17,854 nucleotides of DNA from assembly GCA_007123015.1 (NCBI GenBank), contig SKSL01000249.1:1-17854 (forward strand), given 5' to 3'. The translations under genes and the position numbers were made by a program. A model generated the notes under the pieces. The model was given only the letters and a program-made list of their open reading frames with translations, did no database searches and was not told the DNA's origin. Below, one piece after another: positions 7,318 through 15,135 of this stretch (positions are counted from its first letter, which is position 1; each line of letters opens with the position of its first letter). This stretch comes from Natronohydrobacter sp. (lineage in GTDB: Bacteria > Pseudomonadota > Alphaproteobacteria > Rhodobacterales > Rhodobacteraceae).

Positions 7318-7324
7318 AAAGGAG
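7317..7324 (+). promoter_or_regulatory. Strong ribosome binding site of thiY
   Basis: AAAAGGAG immediately after the thiF stop, 5 bp before ATG 7330. It marks one of only two gaps inside the operon, where translation re-initiates independently to start the uptake half. Confidence 0.7.
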
Positions 7325-7329
7325 CTTTC

Positions 7330-8274
7330 ATGAAACACCTTGCTGCCACTTTCGCCTTCGCGACCTTTGCCCTGCCCGCACAGGCGCAAGACCGGCTCAG
7401 CATCATGCTGGACTGGTTCGTGAACCCCAACCATGCGCCCCTCGTGCTGGCGCAGGAACTGGGCTATTTCGACGCGGCCGGGTTGGAAGTCGAACTTGCC
7501 ACCCCATCCGACCCGAACGCGCCCCCGCGCATGGCCGCCGCAGGCCGCGTCGATCTGGCGATCAGCTATCAGCCGCAACTGCATCTCAGCCGCCATGACG
7601 ACCTGCCCCTGCGCCGCGTCGGCACGCTGATTTCCACGCCACTCACATGTCTGGCGGTGCTGAACGACCACCCGGCGCAGGATTTTGCCGAGCTTGCAGG
7701 CGGCACGATCGGGTTTGCTGTGGCGGGCGTGCAGGAAGTCATGCTTGATGCGATGCTCGCCCATCACGGGCTGGAAGCCGATGCTGTTGAGCGGATCAAT
7801 ATCGGCTGGTCGATCTCGCCTGCGCTGATGGCGGGGCAGGTGGATGGCGTGATCGGTGCGTTTCGCAATTTCGAGATGAACCAGTTGCAGCTTGAAGGCA
7901 CCGAAGGCCGCTGTTTCTACCCCGAAGCCGAGGGCGTGCCGGCCTATGACGAGTTGATCTATGTCGCGAACCCTGAGACGATGGAGGCCGATGTCATCGC
8001 CCGCTTCCTCGAGGCCACTGCGCAGGCGGTCAACTTCATCCTGAACCAGCCAGAGCAGGCATGGGAGATTTTCTCTGGCACCGCGTCCGAGTTGCAGACT
8101 GAACTGAATGTCATGGCCTGGGCCGATACCTGGCCGCGCTTTGCCACCCGCCCGGCAGCGCTGGATGCAGGCCGCTATATGCGGTTTGAAACCTTTCTCG
8201 CAGATCGTGGGGCGACACCCGGTGGCTTGTCAGTCGATGACCTTGCCATAGACGTCACAGCGGTCGCCCCATGA
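7330..8274 (+). CDS. thiY: ABC transporter substrate-binding protein for thiamine pyrimidine precursor
   Basis: 314 aa periplasmic protein of the NMT1/THI5-like family. A Sec signal peptide spans residues 1-19 with an 'AQA' cleavage site. The mature protein opens with 'LSIMLDWFVNPNHAPLVLAQ', the family signature for ThiY, which binds formyl-aminomethyl-pyrimidine in Bacillus. 'FRNFEMNQLQLEG' and 'PAYDELIYVA' continue the pattern. It has no lipobox, as expected for a soluble periplasmic protein. It is followed by tenA with an ATGA overlap, then by the ATPase and permease, so the transporter is complete. The adjacent TenA makes a pyrimidine degradation product more likely as ligand than thiamine itself; the exact ligand is inferred. 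Confidence 0.9.
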   Translation: MKHLAATFAFATFALPAQAQDRLSIMLDWFVNPNHAPLVLAQELGYFDAAGLEVELATPSDPNAPPRMAAAGRVDLAISYQPQLHLSRHDDLPLRRVGTLISTPLTCLAVLNDHPAQDFAELAGGTIGFAVAGVQEVMLDAMLAHHGLEADAVERINIGWSISPALMAGQVDGVIGAFRNFEMNQLQLEGTEGRCFYPEAEGVPAYDELIYVANPETMEADVIARFLEATAQAVNFILNQPEQAWEIFSGTASELQTELNVMAWADTWPRFATRPAALDAGRYMRFETFLADRGATPGGLSVDDLAIDVTAVAP

Positions 8275-8945
8275 GCGCGCCGGATTACGGTCAAGCCTTC
8301 ACTCTCTGGCGCGATCACGCGCCAGACTGGCATGCTTACACGCATCACGCGTTCGTCGAAGGCTTGCGCCGGGGAGATCTGCCGCGCGCGAATTTCCTGC
8401 ATTATCTGCGGCAGGATTACATCTTTCTGATCCATTTTGCCCGCGCCTGGGCGCTGGCTGCAGCGAAGGGTGAGACCTTGGCCGAGATACAGGCGGCCTC
8501 TGCCACTGTGCAGGCGCTGGCCCATGTGGAAATGCCGCTTCATGTGCAGATCTGTGCGCAAGCCGGTATTGACGCAGCCACGCTAGAGGCGACCGAGGAA
8601 GCCCCTGGCAACCTCGCCTATACGCGCTACGTGCTGGAGGCAGGCTATTCCGGCGATTTTCTGGACCTGATGGCCGCGCTTGCGCCCTGCGTTCTGGGCT
8701 ATGGCGAGATCGGGGCGCGGCTGAAAGGCAGTGGCGGGCCCTATGCGGAGTGGATCGAAACTTATGGCGGCGATGACTATCAGGGCCTGTGCCGCGATGT
8801 TGGTGCACTGATCGACAGCGCGCTAGTCCATCGGCTGGGACCGGACTGGACCGTGCTGCCCCGCGCGGGCCAGCTTGCCGCGCGCTTTGCCACAGCGACA
8901 CGGCTGGAGGTCGGCTTCTGGCAGATGGGACTGGACGGCGCATGA
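8271..8945 (+). CDS. tenA: Aminopyrimidine aminohydrolase/thiaminase II
   Basis: 224 aa all-helical TenA. It hydrolyses aminomethyl-pyrimidine from degraded thiamine to HMP, which ThiD then phosphorylates. Cys140 in 'AALAPCVLGYGEIG' aligns with the catalytic cysteine of Bacillus TenA, so this is the TenA_C class. Glu213 in 'RLEVGFWQM' is the conserved glutamate near the C-terminus, and Asp49 in 'YLRQDYIFL' is the conserved pyrimidine-contacting aspartate. The gene lies between the binding protein and the ATPase of the pyrimidine transporter, with ATGA overlaps on both sides, which points to hydrolysis coupled to uptake. It replaces de novo HMP supply if thiC is absent from the genome. Confidence 0.93.
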   Translation: MSAPDYGQAFTLWRDHAPDWHAYTHHAFVEGLRRGDLPRANFLHYLRQDYIFLIHFARAWALAAAKGETLAEIQAASATVQALAHVEMPLHVQICAQAGIDAATLEATEEAPGNLAYTRYVLEAGYSGDFLDLMAALAPCVLGYGEIGARLKGSGGPYAEWIETYGGDDYQGLCRDVGALIDSALVHRLGPDWTVLPRAGQLAARFATATRLEVGFWQMGLDGA

Positions 8946-9670
8946 CCGGGCTGGCGCTGCATGGCGATCTGATCATGGGCGATACGCCTCTGATCCGCGA
9001 TCTGGCGCTGGATATGCCCGCCGGGCACTGGTCCTGCCTGCTGGGGCCGTCGGGGATCGGCAAGTCCAGCATCGCGCGGCTGATCGCGGGTCTGCCCGGA
9101 CCGCAACGGCTGGAAGGGGTATTGCACACCAGCGATGGCCAGCCGCTTCAGGGCCGTGTCGCGCTGATGGCGCAGGGTGGCCAGCTTCTGCCCTGGGCCG
9201 ATCTGGTCGCGAATGTCACCATCGGCGCGCGGCTGCGCGGCGCCCGGCCAGATATTCCGCGCGCGCGGGAACTGCTGGCACAAGTCGGGCTGTACGGGCT
9301 GGAACAGCGCCGTCCGACAGCGCTTTCGGGCGGGCAACAACAACGCGTGGCCCTTGCGCGGGTGCTGATCGAGGATGCGCCTGTCGTTGTGCTGGACGAG
9401 CCGTTTTCGGCACTGGACACGGCCACGCGGCTGGCGATGCAGGATCTGGCCGCGCGTCTGTTGGCCGGGCGTACTGTGATCCTGATCACGCATGACCCGT
9501 TAGAGGCGCTCAGGCTGGCTGATCAGGCATGGCTGTTGGGTCCGGACGGGGCCGCGCGGCTTGCCCTGCCCGAGGGCGCAACCCCGCGCGACTTTCGCGC
9601 GCCCGATCTGCTGGTCGCACAAGCCGCGCTGCTGGCATGTTTGCAAGGGCATGAGCCATGCAACGCCTGA
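8942..9670 (+). CDS. thiZ: ABC transporter ATP-binding protein for thiamine pyrimidine precursor
   Basis: 242 aa ATPase of the nitrate/taurine/pyrimidine type. Walker A 'GPSGIGKSS' (35-43), Q-loop Gln78 in 'LMAQGGQLLPW', signature 'LSGGQQQRVALAR' (128-140), Walker B with 'VVVLDEPFSALD' (148-159) and the switch His184 in 'LITHDP' are all present, so it should be active. ATG 8942 overlaps the tenA stop as ATGA; codons upstream in this frame lie inside tenA. It overlaps the permease gene thiX by 13 bp. Energises uptake together with ThiX and ThiY. The thi assignment rests on genomic context rather than on the ATPase sequence alone. Confidence 0.9.
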   Translation: MTGLALHGDLIMGDTPLIRDLALDMPAGHWSCLLGPSGIGKSSIARLIAGLPGPQRLEGVLHTSDGQPLQGRVALMAQGGQLLPWADLVANVTIGARLRGARPDIPRARELLAQVGLYGLEQRRPTALSGGQQQRVALARVLIEDAPVVVLDEPFSALDTATRLAMQDLAARLLAGRTVILITHDPLEALRLADQAWLLGPDGAARLALPEGATPRDFRAPDLLVAQAALLACLQGHEPCNA

Positions 9671-10398
9671 ATGTGGCTCCTCTGCGCGCCTTGCTTGCGC
9701 TGACCGTGGCCTTGGCTATCTGGCAGGCTGTGGTCTGGTTGACGGGCGTGCCGCGGTTCATCCTGCCCGGACCCGGGCGGGTTGCCGCAGCGCTTTGGGA
9801 CAATGCGGCGCTGCTGGCCGAACATGCGCGTTTCACAGTCGCCAATCTGCTGACTGGTCTGGTGGCGGGTGTCGCGCTGGGCGTCGCCACAGCTCTGAAC
9901 CTCGCGCTTTCCCCTGGTGCGCGGCTGATGCTGCGCCCGATGCTGATCTTCGCGCAGGCCGTGCCGGTCTTTGCGCTCGCGCCTGTCCTGACCCTCTGGC
10001 TTGGCTATGGGGCCGCCTCGAAAATCGTGATCGTGATGCTGGTGATCTACTTCCCGGTCACATCGGCGTTTTTCGATGGGCTGATACGCTTGCCGCCCGC
10101 GTTGTCCGACATGGCGCAGATGATGCGTGCCACACCCGTCCGGCGGTTGTTCCTGCTGCAAGTGCCGCACGCGCTGCCTGCGCTGGCATCCGGGCTGCGC
10201 TTGGCTGTGGTCTATGCGCCTTTCGCTGTGATCATCGGCGAATGGGTGGGTTCTTCGCGGGGCCTTGGGCATCTGATGCTTTTGGCGAATGGGCGCGGGC
10301 AGACTGAATTGATGTTCGCCGCCCTCTTCGTGCTGGCCGGGATGAGCTTGGCTCTGTTCGCAGCGCTCGAACGTCTGCTGCGCACGCGCCTTGCCTGA
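9658..10398 (+). CDS. thiX: ABC transporter permease for thiamine pyrimidine precursor
   Basis: 246 aa inner-membrane protein with about six hydrophobic segments, beginning at 'LLALTVALAIWQAVVWL'. 'FILPGPGRV' (34-42 region) is typical of the SsuC/TauC/ThiX permease class. The cytoplasmic loop around 'ALSDMAQMMRATPVRRLFLL' followed by 'VPHALPALASGLRLA' corresponds to the EAA-type ATPase-contact motif. It starts inside the end of thiZ and is the last gene of the operon. A hairpin spans its stop codon. It is a full-length member of the family. Confidence 0.9.
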   Translation: MQRLNVAPLRALLALTVALAIWQAVVWLTGVPRFILPGPGRVAAALWDNAALLAEHARFTVANLLTGLVAGVALGVATALNLALSPGARLMLRPMLIFAQAVPVFALAPVLTLWLGYGAASKIVIVMLVIYFPVTSAFFDGLIRLPPALSDMAQMMRATPVRRLFLLQVPHALPALASGLRLAVVYAPFAVIIGEWVGSSRGLGHLMLLANGRGQTELMFAALFVLAGMSLALFAALERLLRTRLA

Positions 10399-10407
10399 GC
10401 GTCAGGC
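10393..10407 (+). terminator. Stem-loop at the end of the thiamine operon
   Basis: GCCTGA (10393-10398) pairs perfectly with TCAGGC (10402-10407) around a three-base loop, and two G-U pairs could extend the base. The left arm includes the thiX stop codon. There is no T-run after it, so it could be a Rho-associated or mRNA-protecting hairpin rather than a true intrinsic terminator. Confidence 0.35.
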
Positions 10408-10541
10408 GGCAGGGTCTCGGAGTTGACGGCCCCGCACGGTGGTACACAGGCCGCCCTGCGCCAGCCCCTGACAGATGCGAGAAGTGCATATCTGCTTGCC
10501 TGCAAGTCAAAAGGCAGCGATGGTCTGCGGCAGGAGAGCCC

Positions 10542-11312
10542 ATGACCACTATCGACCTGAACGCGGATCTTGGCGAGAGCTTCGGCCCTTGGCCGATGGG
10601 CGCGGACGCGCAGCTTCTCGACATCATCACTTCGGCCAATATTGCATGCGGCTATCATGCAGGCGATCCTGATCATATGCGCGCGGCGATGCAGCGTGCT
10701 GTCGAAACCGGTGTCGGCATTGGTGCGCATCCGGGCCTGCCGGATCTGCAGGGCTTCGGGCGGCGCCGGATGCAAGTCTCCCTTGCGGAAGCCGGCAACC
10801 TGACGGCCTATCAACTGGGGGCAGCGCAGGCGATGGCGCGACTGGCCGGGGGGCAGGTCCGGCATCTGAAATTGCATGGTGCGCTGGCCAATATGGCGGC
10901 CGAAGATGAAGCCTTGGCCCGCGCCTGTTTCGAGGCCGCGCTGAAGGTCGATCCCGAAATCATTCTGATGGTGATTTCCGGCACAGCGCAGGCGCGCGCG
11001 GCGCAAGCGCTTGGCGCGCGCATGGCGCAAGAGATTTTCGCGGATCGGGCCTATACTGAAGACGGGCTTTTGATGGATCGTCGCCTGCCCGGTGCTGTGA
11101 TCCATGACCCTCAGGCCGTGTGTGGGCGTATTCTCGTCATGCTGCGCGCAGGGGCGATCATCACAGCGCAAGGCACGCAACTGCCCGCGCAGATCGACAC
11201 GATCTGTCTGCATGGCGATACGGTCGGGGCGCTTGATATTGCGCGCGCCCTGCGCGAGGCTCTGGCGCAGGCAGGCATCGAGATGGCCCCGTTTGAAGGC
11301 AAGCGGGGTTAG
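10542..11312 (+). CDS. pxpA: 5-oxoprolinase subunit A, LamB/YcsF family
   Basis: 256 aa, full length. The family opens with 'DLNADLGESFGPW' (5-17), followed by 'SANIACGYHAGDP' (31-43), 'GAHPGLPDLQGFGRR' (62-76 region), 'VRHLKLHGALANMA' and 'EIFADRAYTEDG..MDRRLPGAVI', all present here. PxpA works with PxpB and PxpC to open 5-oxoproline to glutamate with ATP. Neither partner gene is adjacent: thiX lies upstream and a long gap downstream, so they must be elsewhere or this copy has another role. CAGGAG lies 7 bp before ATG 10542. It is transcribed away from thiX after a 143-bp gap in which no convincing promoter was seen. Confidence 0.9.
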   Translation: MTTIDLNADLGESFGPWPMGADAQLLDIITSANIACGYHAGDPDHMRAAMQRAVETGVGIGAHPGLPDLQGFGRRRMQVSLAEAGNLTAYQLGAAQAMARLAGGQVRHLKLHGALANMAAEDEALARACFEAALKVDPEIILMVISGTAQARAAQALGARMAQEIFADRAYTEDGLLMDRRLPGAVIHDPQAVCGRILVMLRAGAIITAQGTQLPAQIDTICLHGDTVGALDIARALREALAQAGIEMAPFEGKRG

Positions 11313-11320
11313 AGTCGCTT

Positions 11321-11339
11321 GGAAGCGGTAACCGGTTCC
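11321..11339 (+). promoter_or_regulatory. 19-bp palindrome, LacI-family-like operator candidate
   Basis: ggaagcggtaaccggttcc reads nearly the same on both strands, with mismatches only at two symmetric pairs and the centre. It contains the CG-centred core AACCGGTT, which resembles operators of LacI-type sugar regulators. It starts 9 bp after the pxpA stop, and no LacI gene is in the window. The resemblance is by eye only. Confidence 0.4.
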
Positions 11340-11343
11340 GAGC

Positions 11344-11360
11344 TTTTCGACATGCGAAAA
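11344..11360 (+). repeat. Perfect inverted repeat with 6-bp arms
   Basis: TTTTCG (11344-11349) and CGAAAA (11355-11360) flank ACATG. It lies 5 bp after the preceding palindrome. It could be a second protein-binding site or a weak hairpin at the 3' end of the pxpA transcript; nothing decides between these. Confidence 0.4.
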
Positions 11361-11367
11361 CAATAGG

Positions 11368-11503
11368 TGAGCGCGTAAGGCGTGAATGCGAATGAACGCG
11401 ATCAGCGCTCATGTTCGCCGTCTGACACAAGGTTCCGCTGTGCCAGACGCCGTCAGTGGCCTAGGTCAGCTATGCGCGGCGGCCTTCGGCCTTTGCTCCG
11501 CGC
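11368..11503 (+). ncRNA. Three consecutive stem-loops, candidate structured RNA or pxpA 3' UTR
   Basis: Hairpin 1: TGAGCGC (11368-11374) pairs perfectly with GCGCTCA (11405-11411) and has an inner helix GCGT/ACGC (11380-11383, 11396-11399) across a symmetric 5/5 internal loop. Hairpin 2: 11419-11429 pairs with 11439-11449, 10 of 11 positions, around a 9-base loop. Hairpin 3: GCGCGG (11474-11479) pairs with CCGCGC (11498-11503), enclosing GGCC-TTC-GGCC. None is followed by a T-run. No coding frame in this stretch looks genuine. It could be an unknown small RNA, a terminator region, or chance pairing in GC-rich DNA. Confidence 0.25.
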
Positions 11504-11527
11504 GGGCATCTCCTAGACAGACGCAAA

Positions 11528-11731
11528 GTGATCCAAGCAGTCATAGGGTGTCTTGTGTCAGCTAGCGAACACTGGCACGGGCCTGCTGTGATCTGCGAAT
11601 CCGGCGTTGTCAGGATGCGCCAAATCCCTGATGCAGGCGCTATGGGGTCTGGCGCGATGCGCATCTCTGCGCTTGACGCCCTTGTCGCATTGGCGGACAG
11701 TCTGGCGCGCGCGGCATCACAGGGGGGATAA
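11528..11731 (+). pseudogene. Short reading frame, possible gene relic before the sugar ATPase
   Basis: 67 codons from GTG 11528, ending 2 bp before the ATPase start codon. The protein runs 'SEHWHGPAVICESGVVRMRQ' and closes with 'ISALDALVALADSLARAASQ', which reads like real coding sequence rather than antisense noise. The closing helix recalls the C-terminal end of Gfo/Idh/MocA sugar dehydrogenases, a frequent neighbour of sugar ABC genes, but the match is impressionistic. No plausible ribosome site precedes GTG 11528, and the frame remains open only back to 11465. I read it as the surviving tail of a deleted gene or a small unknown gene; neither is proven. Confidence 0.3.
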
Positions 11732-11733
11732 GC

Positions 11734-12792
<1,059 letters not shown>

Positions 12793-12798
12793 GGGCAG

Positions 12799-12834
12799 GG
12801 AGCACTGTGTCTTTGCCACGACTGTCGCGGTACA
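12799..12834. other. Gap between convergent ATPase and iclR genes
   Basis: The 99-bp gap 12793-12891 separates two genes reading toward each other. A weak inverted repeat CTTTGC/GCAAAG lies near 12810-12845, but the loop is long and no T-run is present. No clear terminator is seen for either gene. Confidence 0.2.
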
Positions 12835-12891
12835 AGGTGCAAAGTTTGCCATAGCGCCGGCTGGCCTTCGCGCGCGGCAGCGACTGAAGGA

Positions 12892-13701
12892 TCAATCCTG
12901 CTTGCTATGGCATTCGGTGTCCGCTTCCGGAAATCGCCAGTTTTCGGTTTCCGCAGCGATGGTCGTTGCGATATCTGCAAGCATGGGCGCAAGCCCTGCC
13001 AGCGTGGTCAGATCCGTGCGCGCTGTGGTCGAGGTGACCGAGAGCGCCCCAAGCACCGAGCCGCGTGACGACAGGATCGGTGCAGCGATGCAGATGATCC
13101 CCGGCTCGTGTTCTTCGTCGTCAAAAGCATAGCCGCGCGTGCGGATGCGGGCCAGTTCCGCGCGCAGTGCCTGCGGTGAGGTCACTGTCCGCTCTGTGAA
13201 TGGGTGCCAGCTTTGCTGCGCGAGGATGCCGGGCAGCTGCGCGTCTGGCAGAAAGGCCAGCATCGCCTTGCCGACCCCTGTGCAATAGGCAGGCCCCACT
13301 TTGCCCGCTTGCGAATACATCCGCACCGGGTTGCGCGCATTGCGCTTGTCGACATAGAGCACTTGTGCATTGTCCAGCTGCGCCAGATGCACGGTCTCGC
13401 CGACCTCGGCTGAAAGCCGGTCGAGATGCGGGCGCGCAATCGGCGCGAGCGAGCTTTGCTGCCAGGCCACATGCGCCAGCCGCACCAGCCGCATCCCCAA
13501 GGTGTAACTGCCCGCCGCCGCATCGAAACTGAGCATGCCCTGCGCCACCAGTGTTTGCAGCAGCCGGTAGAGCGTGGCCTTGGGATAGGGGCTTTGGTCC
13601 AGCAGATCGGAAAAGCGCACCGGGCGCGCATGTGCGGCCACCAGGTCCAGCACGACGAGCGCTTTTGCAACTGTGCCATCTGCAGCCGGGGTGGTGGTCA
13701 T
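12892..13701 (-). CDS. IclR-family transcriptional regulator
   Basis: 269 aa. Residues about 8-70 form the winged helix-turn-helix ('AKALVVLDLVAAHARPVRFS', then 'PKATLYRLLQTLVAQGML' as the recognition region). Residues about 85-255 form the IclR effector domain, with 'VLYVDKRNARNPVRMYSQ', 'VGPAYCTGVGKAMLAFL', 'GYAFDDEEHEPGIICIAAPI' and 'VLGALSVT'. ATG at 13699-13701 is preferred; a TTG at 13723-13725 would add eight residues without a better ribosome site. It is divergent from the sugar-binding protein gene and shares a 114-bp control region containing a palindrome of IclR type. Local control of the alpha-galactoside operon is the natural inference; the inducer is unknown. Confidence 0.9.
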   Translation of the reverse strand: MTTTPAADGTVAKALVVLDLVAAHARPVRFSDLLDQSPYPKATLYRLLQTLVAQGMLSFDAAAGSYTLGMRLVRLAHVAWQQSSLAPIARPHLDRLSAEVGETVHLAQLDNAQVLYVDKRNARNPVRMYSQAGKVGPAYCTGVGKAMLAFLPDAQLPGILAQQSWHPFTERTVTSPQALRAELARIRTRGYAFDDEEHEPGIICIAAPILSSRGSVLGALSVTSTTARTDLTTLAGLAPMLADIATTIAAETENWRFPEADTECHSKQD

Positions 13702-13732
13702 CTTTTCGGTCCCAAGCAAGAGCAAACAATCC

Positions 13733-13762
13733 TTGACAAGGCGAAGCGAGTCAGATCATCAT
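13733..13762 (+). promoter_or_regulatory. Candidate promoter of the sugar uptake operon
   Basis: A consensus -35 TTGACA (13733-13738) is followed after 18 bp by CATCAT (13757-13762), a 4/6 match to the -10 box. An AT-rich stretch (about 13758-13780) follows. Transcription would start near 13769, upstream of the palindrome at 13782-13798. Confidence 0.45.
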
Positions 13763-13781
13763 TTTCAATAAATAAAAACTA

Positions 13782-13798
13782 GTCTCACATAGTGAAAC
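13782..13798 (+). promoter_or_regulatory. 17-bp palindrome, probable IclR operator
   Basis: gtctcacatagtgaaac has 7-bp arms with six of seven positions symmetric around the centre ATA (GT.TCAC-ATA-GTGA.AC). Short TTTCAC/GTGAAA-type palindromes are common targets of IclR-family regulators. It lies between the divergent iclR and binding-protein genes, downstream of the likely promoter, where a bound protein would block transcription. Confidence 0.5.
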
Positions 13799-13815
13799 CT
13801 GCAAGGGAGGAAATC

Positions 13816-15063
13816 ATGCAGTTCACATTCAAGAGCGCCACAGCGATGTTGGCGCTGACAACCGCATTGGCACTGCCTGCCAGCGCCGAACTGACCGGCG
13901 ATCTGCGCATCTTCTTCAACGATCAGAACCCTGCGCCCCGCGCTGCCATGGAGGGGATGGTCGAGCGCTTTCAAGAGATGCATCCTGATCTGAATATCGA
14001 GTTGACCCTGATCGACCGCGAAGCCAACAAGACCCAGATCCGCAATTACCTGACCGCCAATGCCCCCGATGTGAATGGCTGGTATGCGGGCAACCGGATG
14101 CGGCCCTATGTGAATGCCGGTCTGTTCGAGGATGTCTCGGACCTGTGGGATGGGCCGATGGGCGAGGAACTGGCCTCGACCCGCGCGGCACTTACTCTGG
14201 ATGATCGTCAATGGGGCGTGCCCTATACCTATTATCAATGGGGAATTTACTACCGGGCGGACATCTATGAGGAACTTGGCCTGACCCCGGCCGCGACCTG
14301 GGAAGAAGAACTGGCCAATTGCGAGGCGATCCTCGCATCGGGCCGCAAATGCTACACCATCGGCACCCGCTTTCTGTGGACCGCAGGTGGCTGGTTCGAC
14401 TATCTGAACCTGCGCACCCATGGCTATGATTTCCACATGGCGCTGACCGCCAATGAAATCCCCTGGACAGATGACCGCGTGCGCGAGACGTTCGCCAATT
14501 GGCGCACCCTGCTCGACATGGGTGCCTTCATCGACAACCACACGGCCTATACATGGCAGGAAGCGCAGCCCTATCTGGTCAACGGGCAGGCCGCCGCCTA
14601 TCTGATGGGCAATTTCCTGGTCGAGCCCCTGCGCGACGCAGGCATCACGGATGACCAGCTTGGCTTCTATCAGTTCCCGGAAATCACACCGGGCATCCCG
14701 AAGGCCGAAGACGCGCCCACCGATACGCTGCATATCCCGGCGCAGGCCCAGAACAAGGAAGCTGCGCGCGCCTTCCTGCTCTATGTTGCCAGTGCCGAAA
14801 ACCAGACCATCGCCAATGAAGTTCTGGGCCAGTTGCCGATCAACAGCCAAGCGCAAGTCGCCGATGACAAGTTCATTCAGGCCGGCTTCGAGATGCTGTC
14901 CAATGCGACTGGCGGGATCGCCCAATTCTTCGACCGCGACGCCGATGCAGAAATGGCCAGCGCAGGCATGGAGGGCTTTCAGGAATTCATGGTCATGCCC
15001 GACAATCTGGATGCGATCCTGAACCGTCTGGAGAATGTGCGCCAGCGGATGCTGGAAGACTGA
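13816..15063 (+). CDS. Sugar ABC transporter substrate-binding protein (alpha-galactoside type)
   Basis: 415 aa family 1 extracellular solute-binding protein. A Sec signal peptide spans residues 1-24 ('AMLALTTALALPASA'), with no lipobox, so it should be soluble in the periplasm. The mature start 'ELTGDLRIFFNDQNPAPRAA' and 'MVERFQEMHPDLNIELTLID' is the typical opening lobe. 'WGVPYTYYQWGIYYRADIYE' and 'NGQAAAYLMGNFLVEPLRDA' are hinge and sugar-site regions seen in CUT1 proteins. ATG 13816 is chosen over GTG 13792 because GGGAGG (13805-13810) precedes it by 5 bp and the signal peptide starts there. The downstream GH4 enzyme suggests an alpha-galactoside such as melibiose or raffinose as ligand; that is inference from context. 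Confidence 0.93.
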   Translation: MQFTFKSATAMLALTTALALPASAELTGDLRIFFNDQNPAPRAAMEGMVERFQEMHPDLNIELTLIDREANKTQIRNYLTANAPDVNGWYAGNRMRPYVNAGLFEDVSDLWDGPMGEELASTRAALTLDDRQWGVPYTYYQWGIYYRADIYEELGLTPAATWEEELANCEAILASGRKCYTIGTRFLWTAGGWFDYLNLRTHGYDFHMALTANEIPWTDDRVRETFANWRTLLDMGAFIDNHTAYTWQEAQPYLVNGQAAAYLMGNFLVEPLRDAGITDDQLGFYQFPEITPGIPKAEDAPTDTLHIPAQAQNKEAARAFLLYVASAENQTIANEVLGQLPINSQAQVADDKFIQAGFEMLSNATGGIAQFFDRDADAEMASAGMEGFQEFMVMPDNLDAILNRLENVRQRMLED

Positions 15064-15083
15064 GGCGTTTCCTCCTGGCGTTG

Positions 15084-15103
15084 GGGCGGCTTCCGGGCCG
15101 CCC
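15084..15103 (+). terminator. Intra-operon hairpin between binding protein and permease
   Basis: GGGCGGC (15084-15090) pairs perfectly with GCCGCCC (15097-15103) around a six-base loop, 20 bp after the binding-protein stop. No T-run follows. Such hairpins commonly protect or partly terminate the transcript so that the binding protein is made in excess of the permeases. Confidence 0.55.
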
Positions 15104-15135
15104 TAGCGATTTCTCGTCAAAAGACAGGCAGAGCC

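Noticed and set aside
10423..10448. TTGACG with TACACA as a pxpA promoter
   Set aside because: Spacing is only 14 bp and no better -10 box exists at 16-18 bp.
10212..11363. 383-codon minus-strand frame
   Set aside because: Antisense to thiX end and pxpA; no family resemblance, while pxpA is unmistakable.
13765..14925. 386-codon minus-strand frame
   Set aside because: Lies opposite the sugar-binding protein, which has a signal peptide and a strong ribosome site; the antisense product has no recognisable motif.
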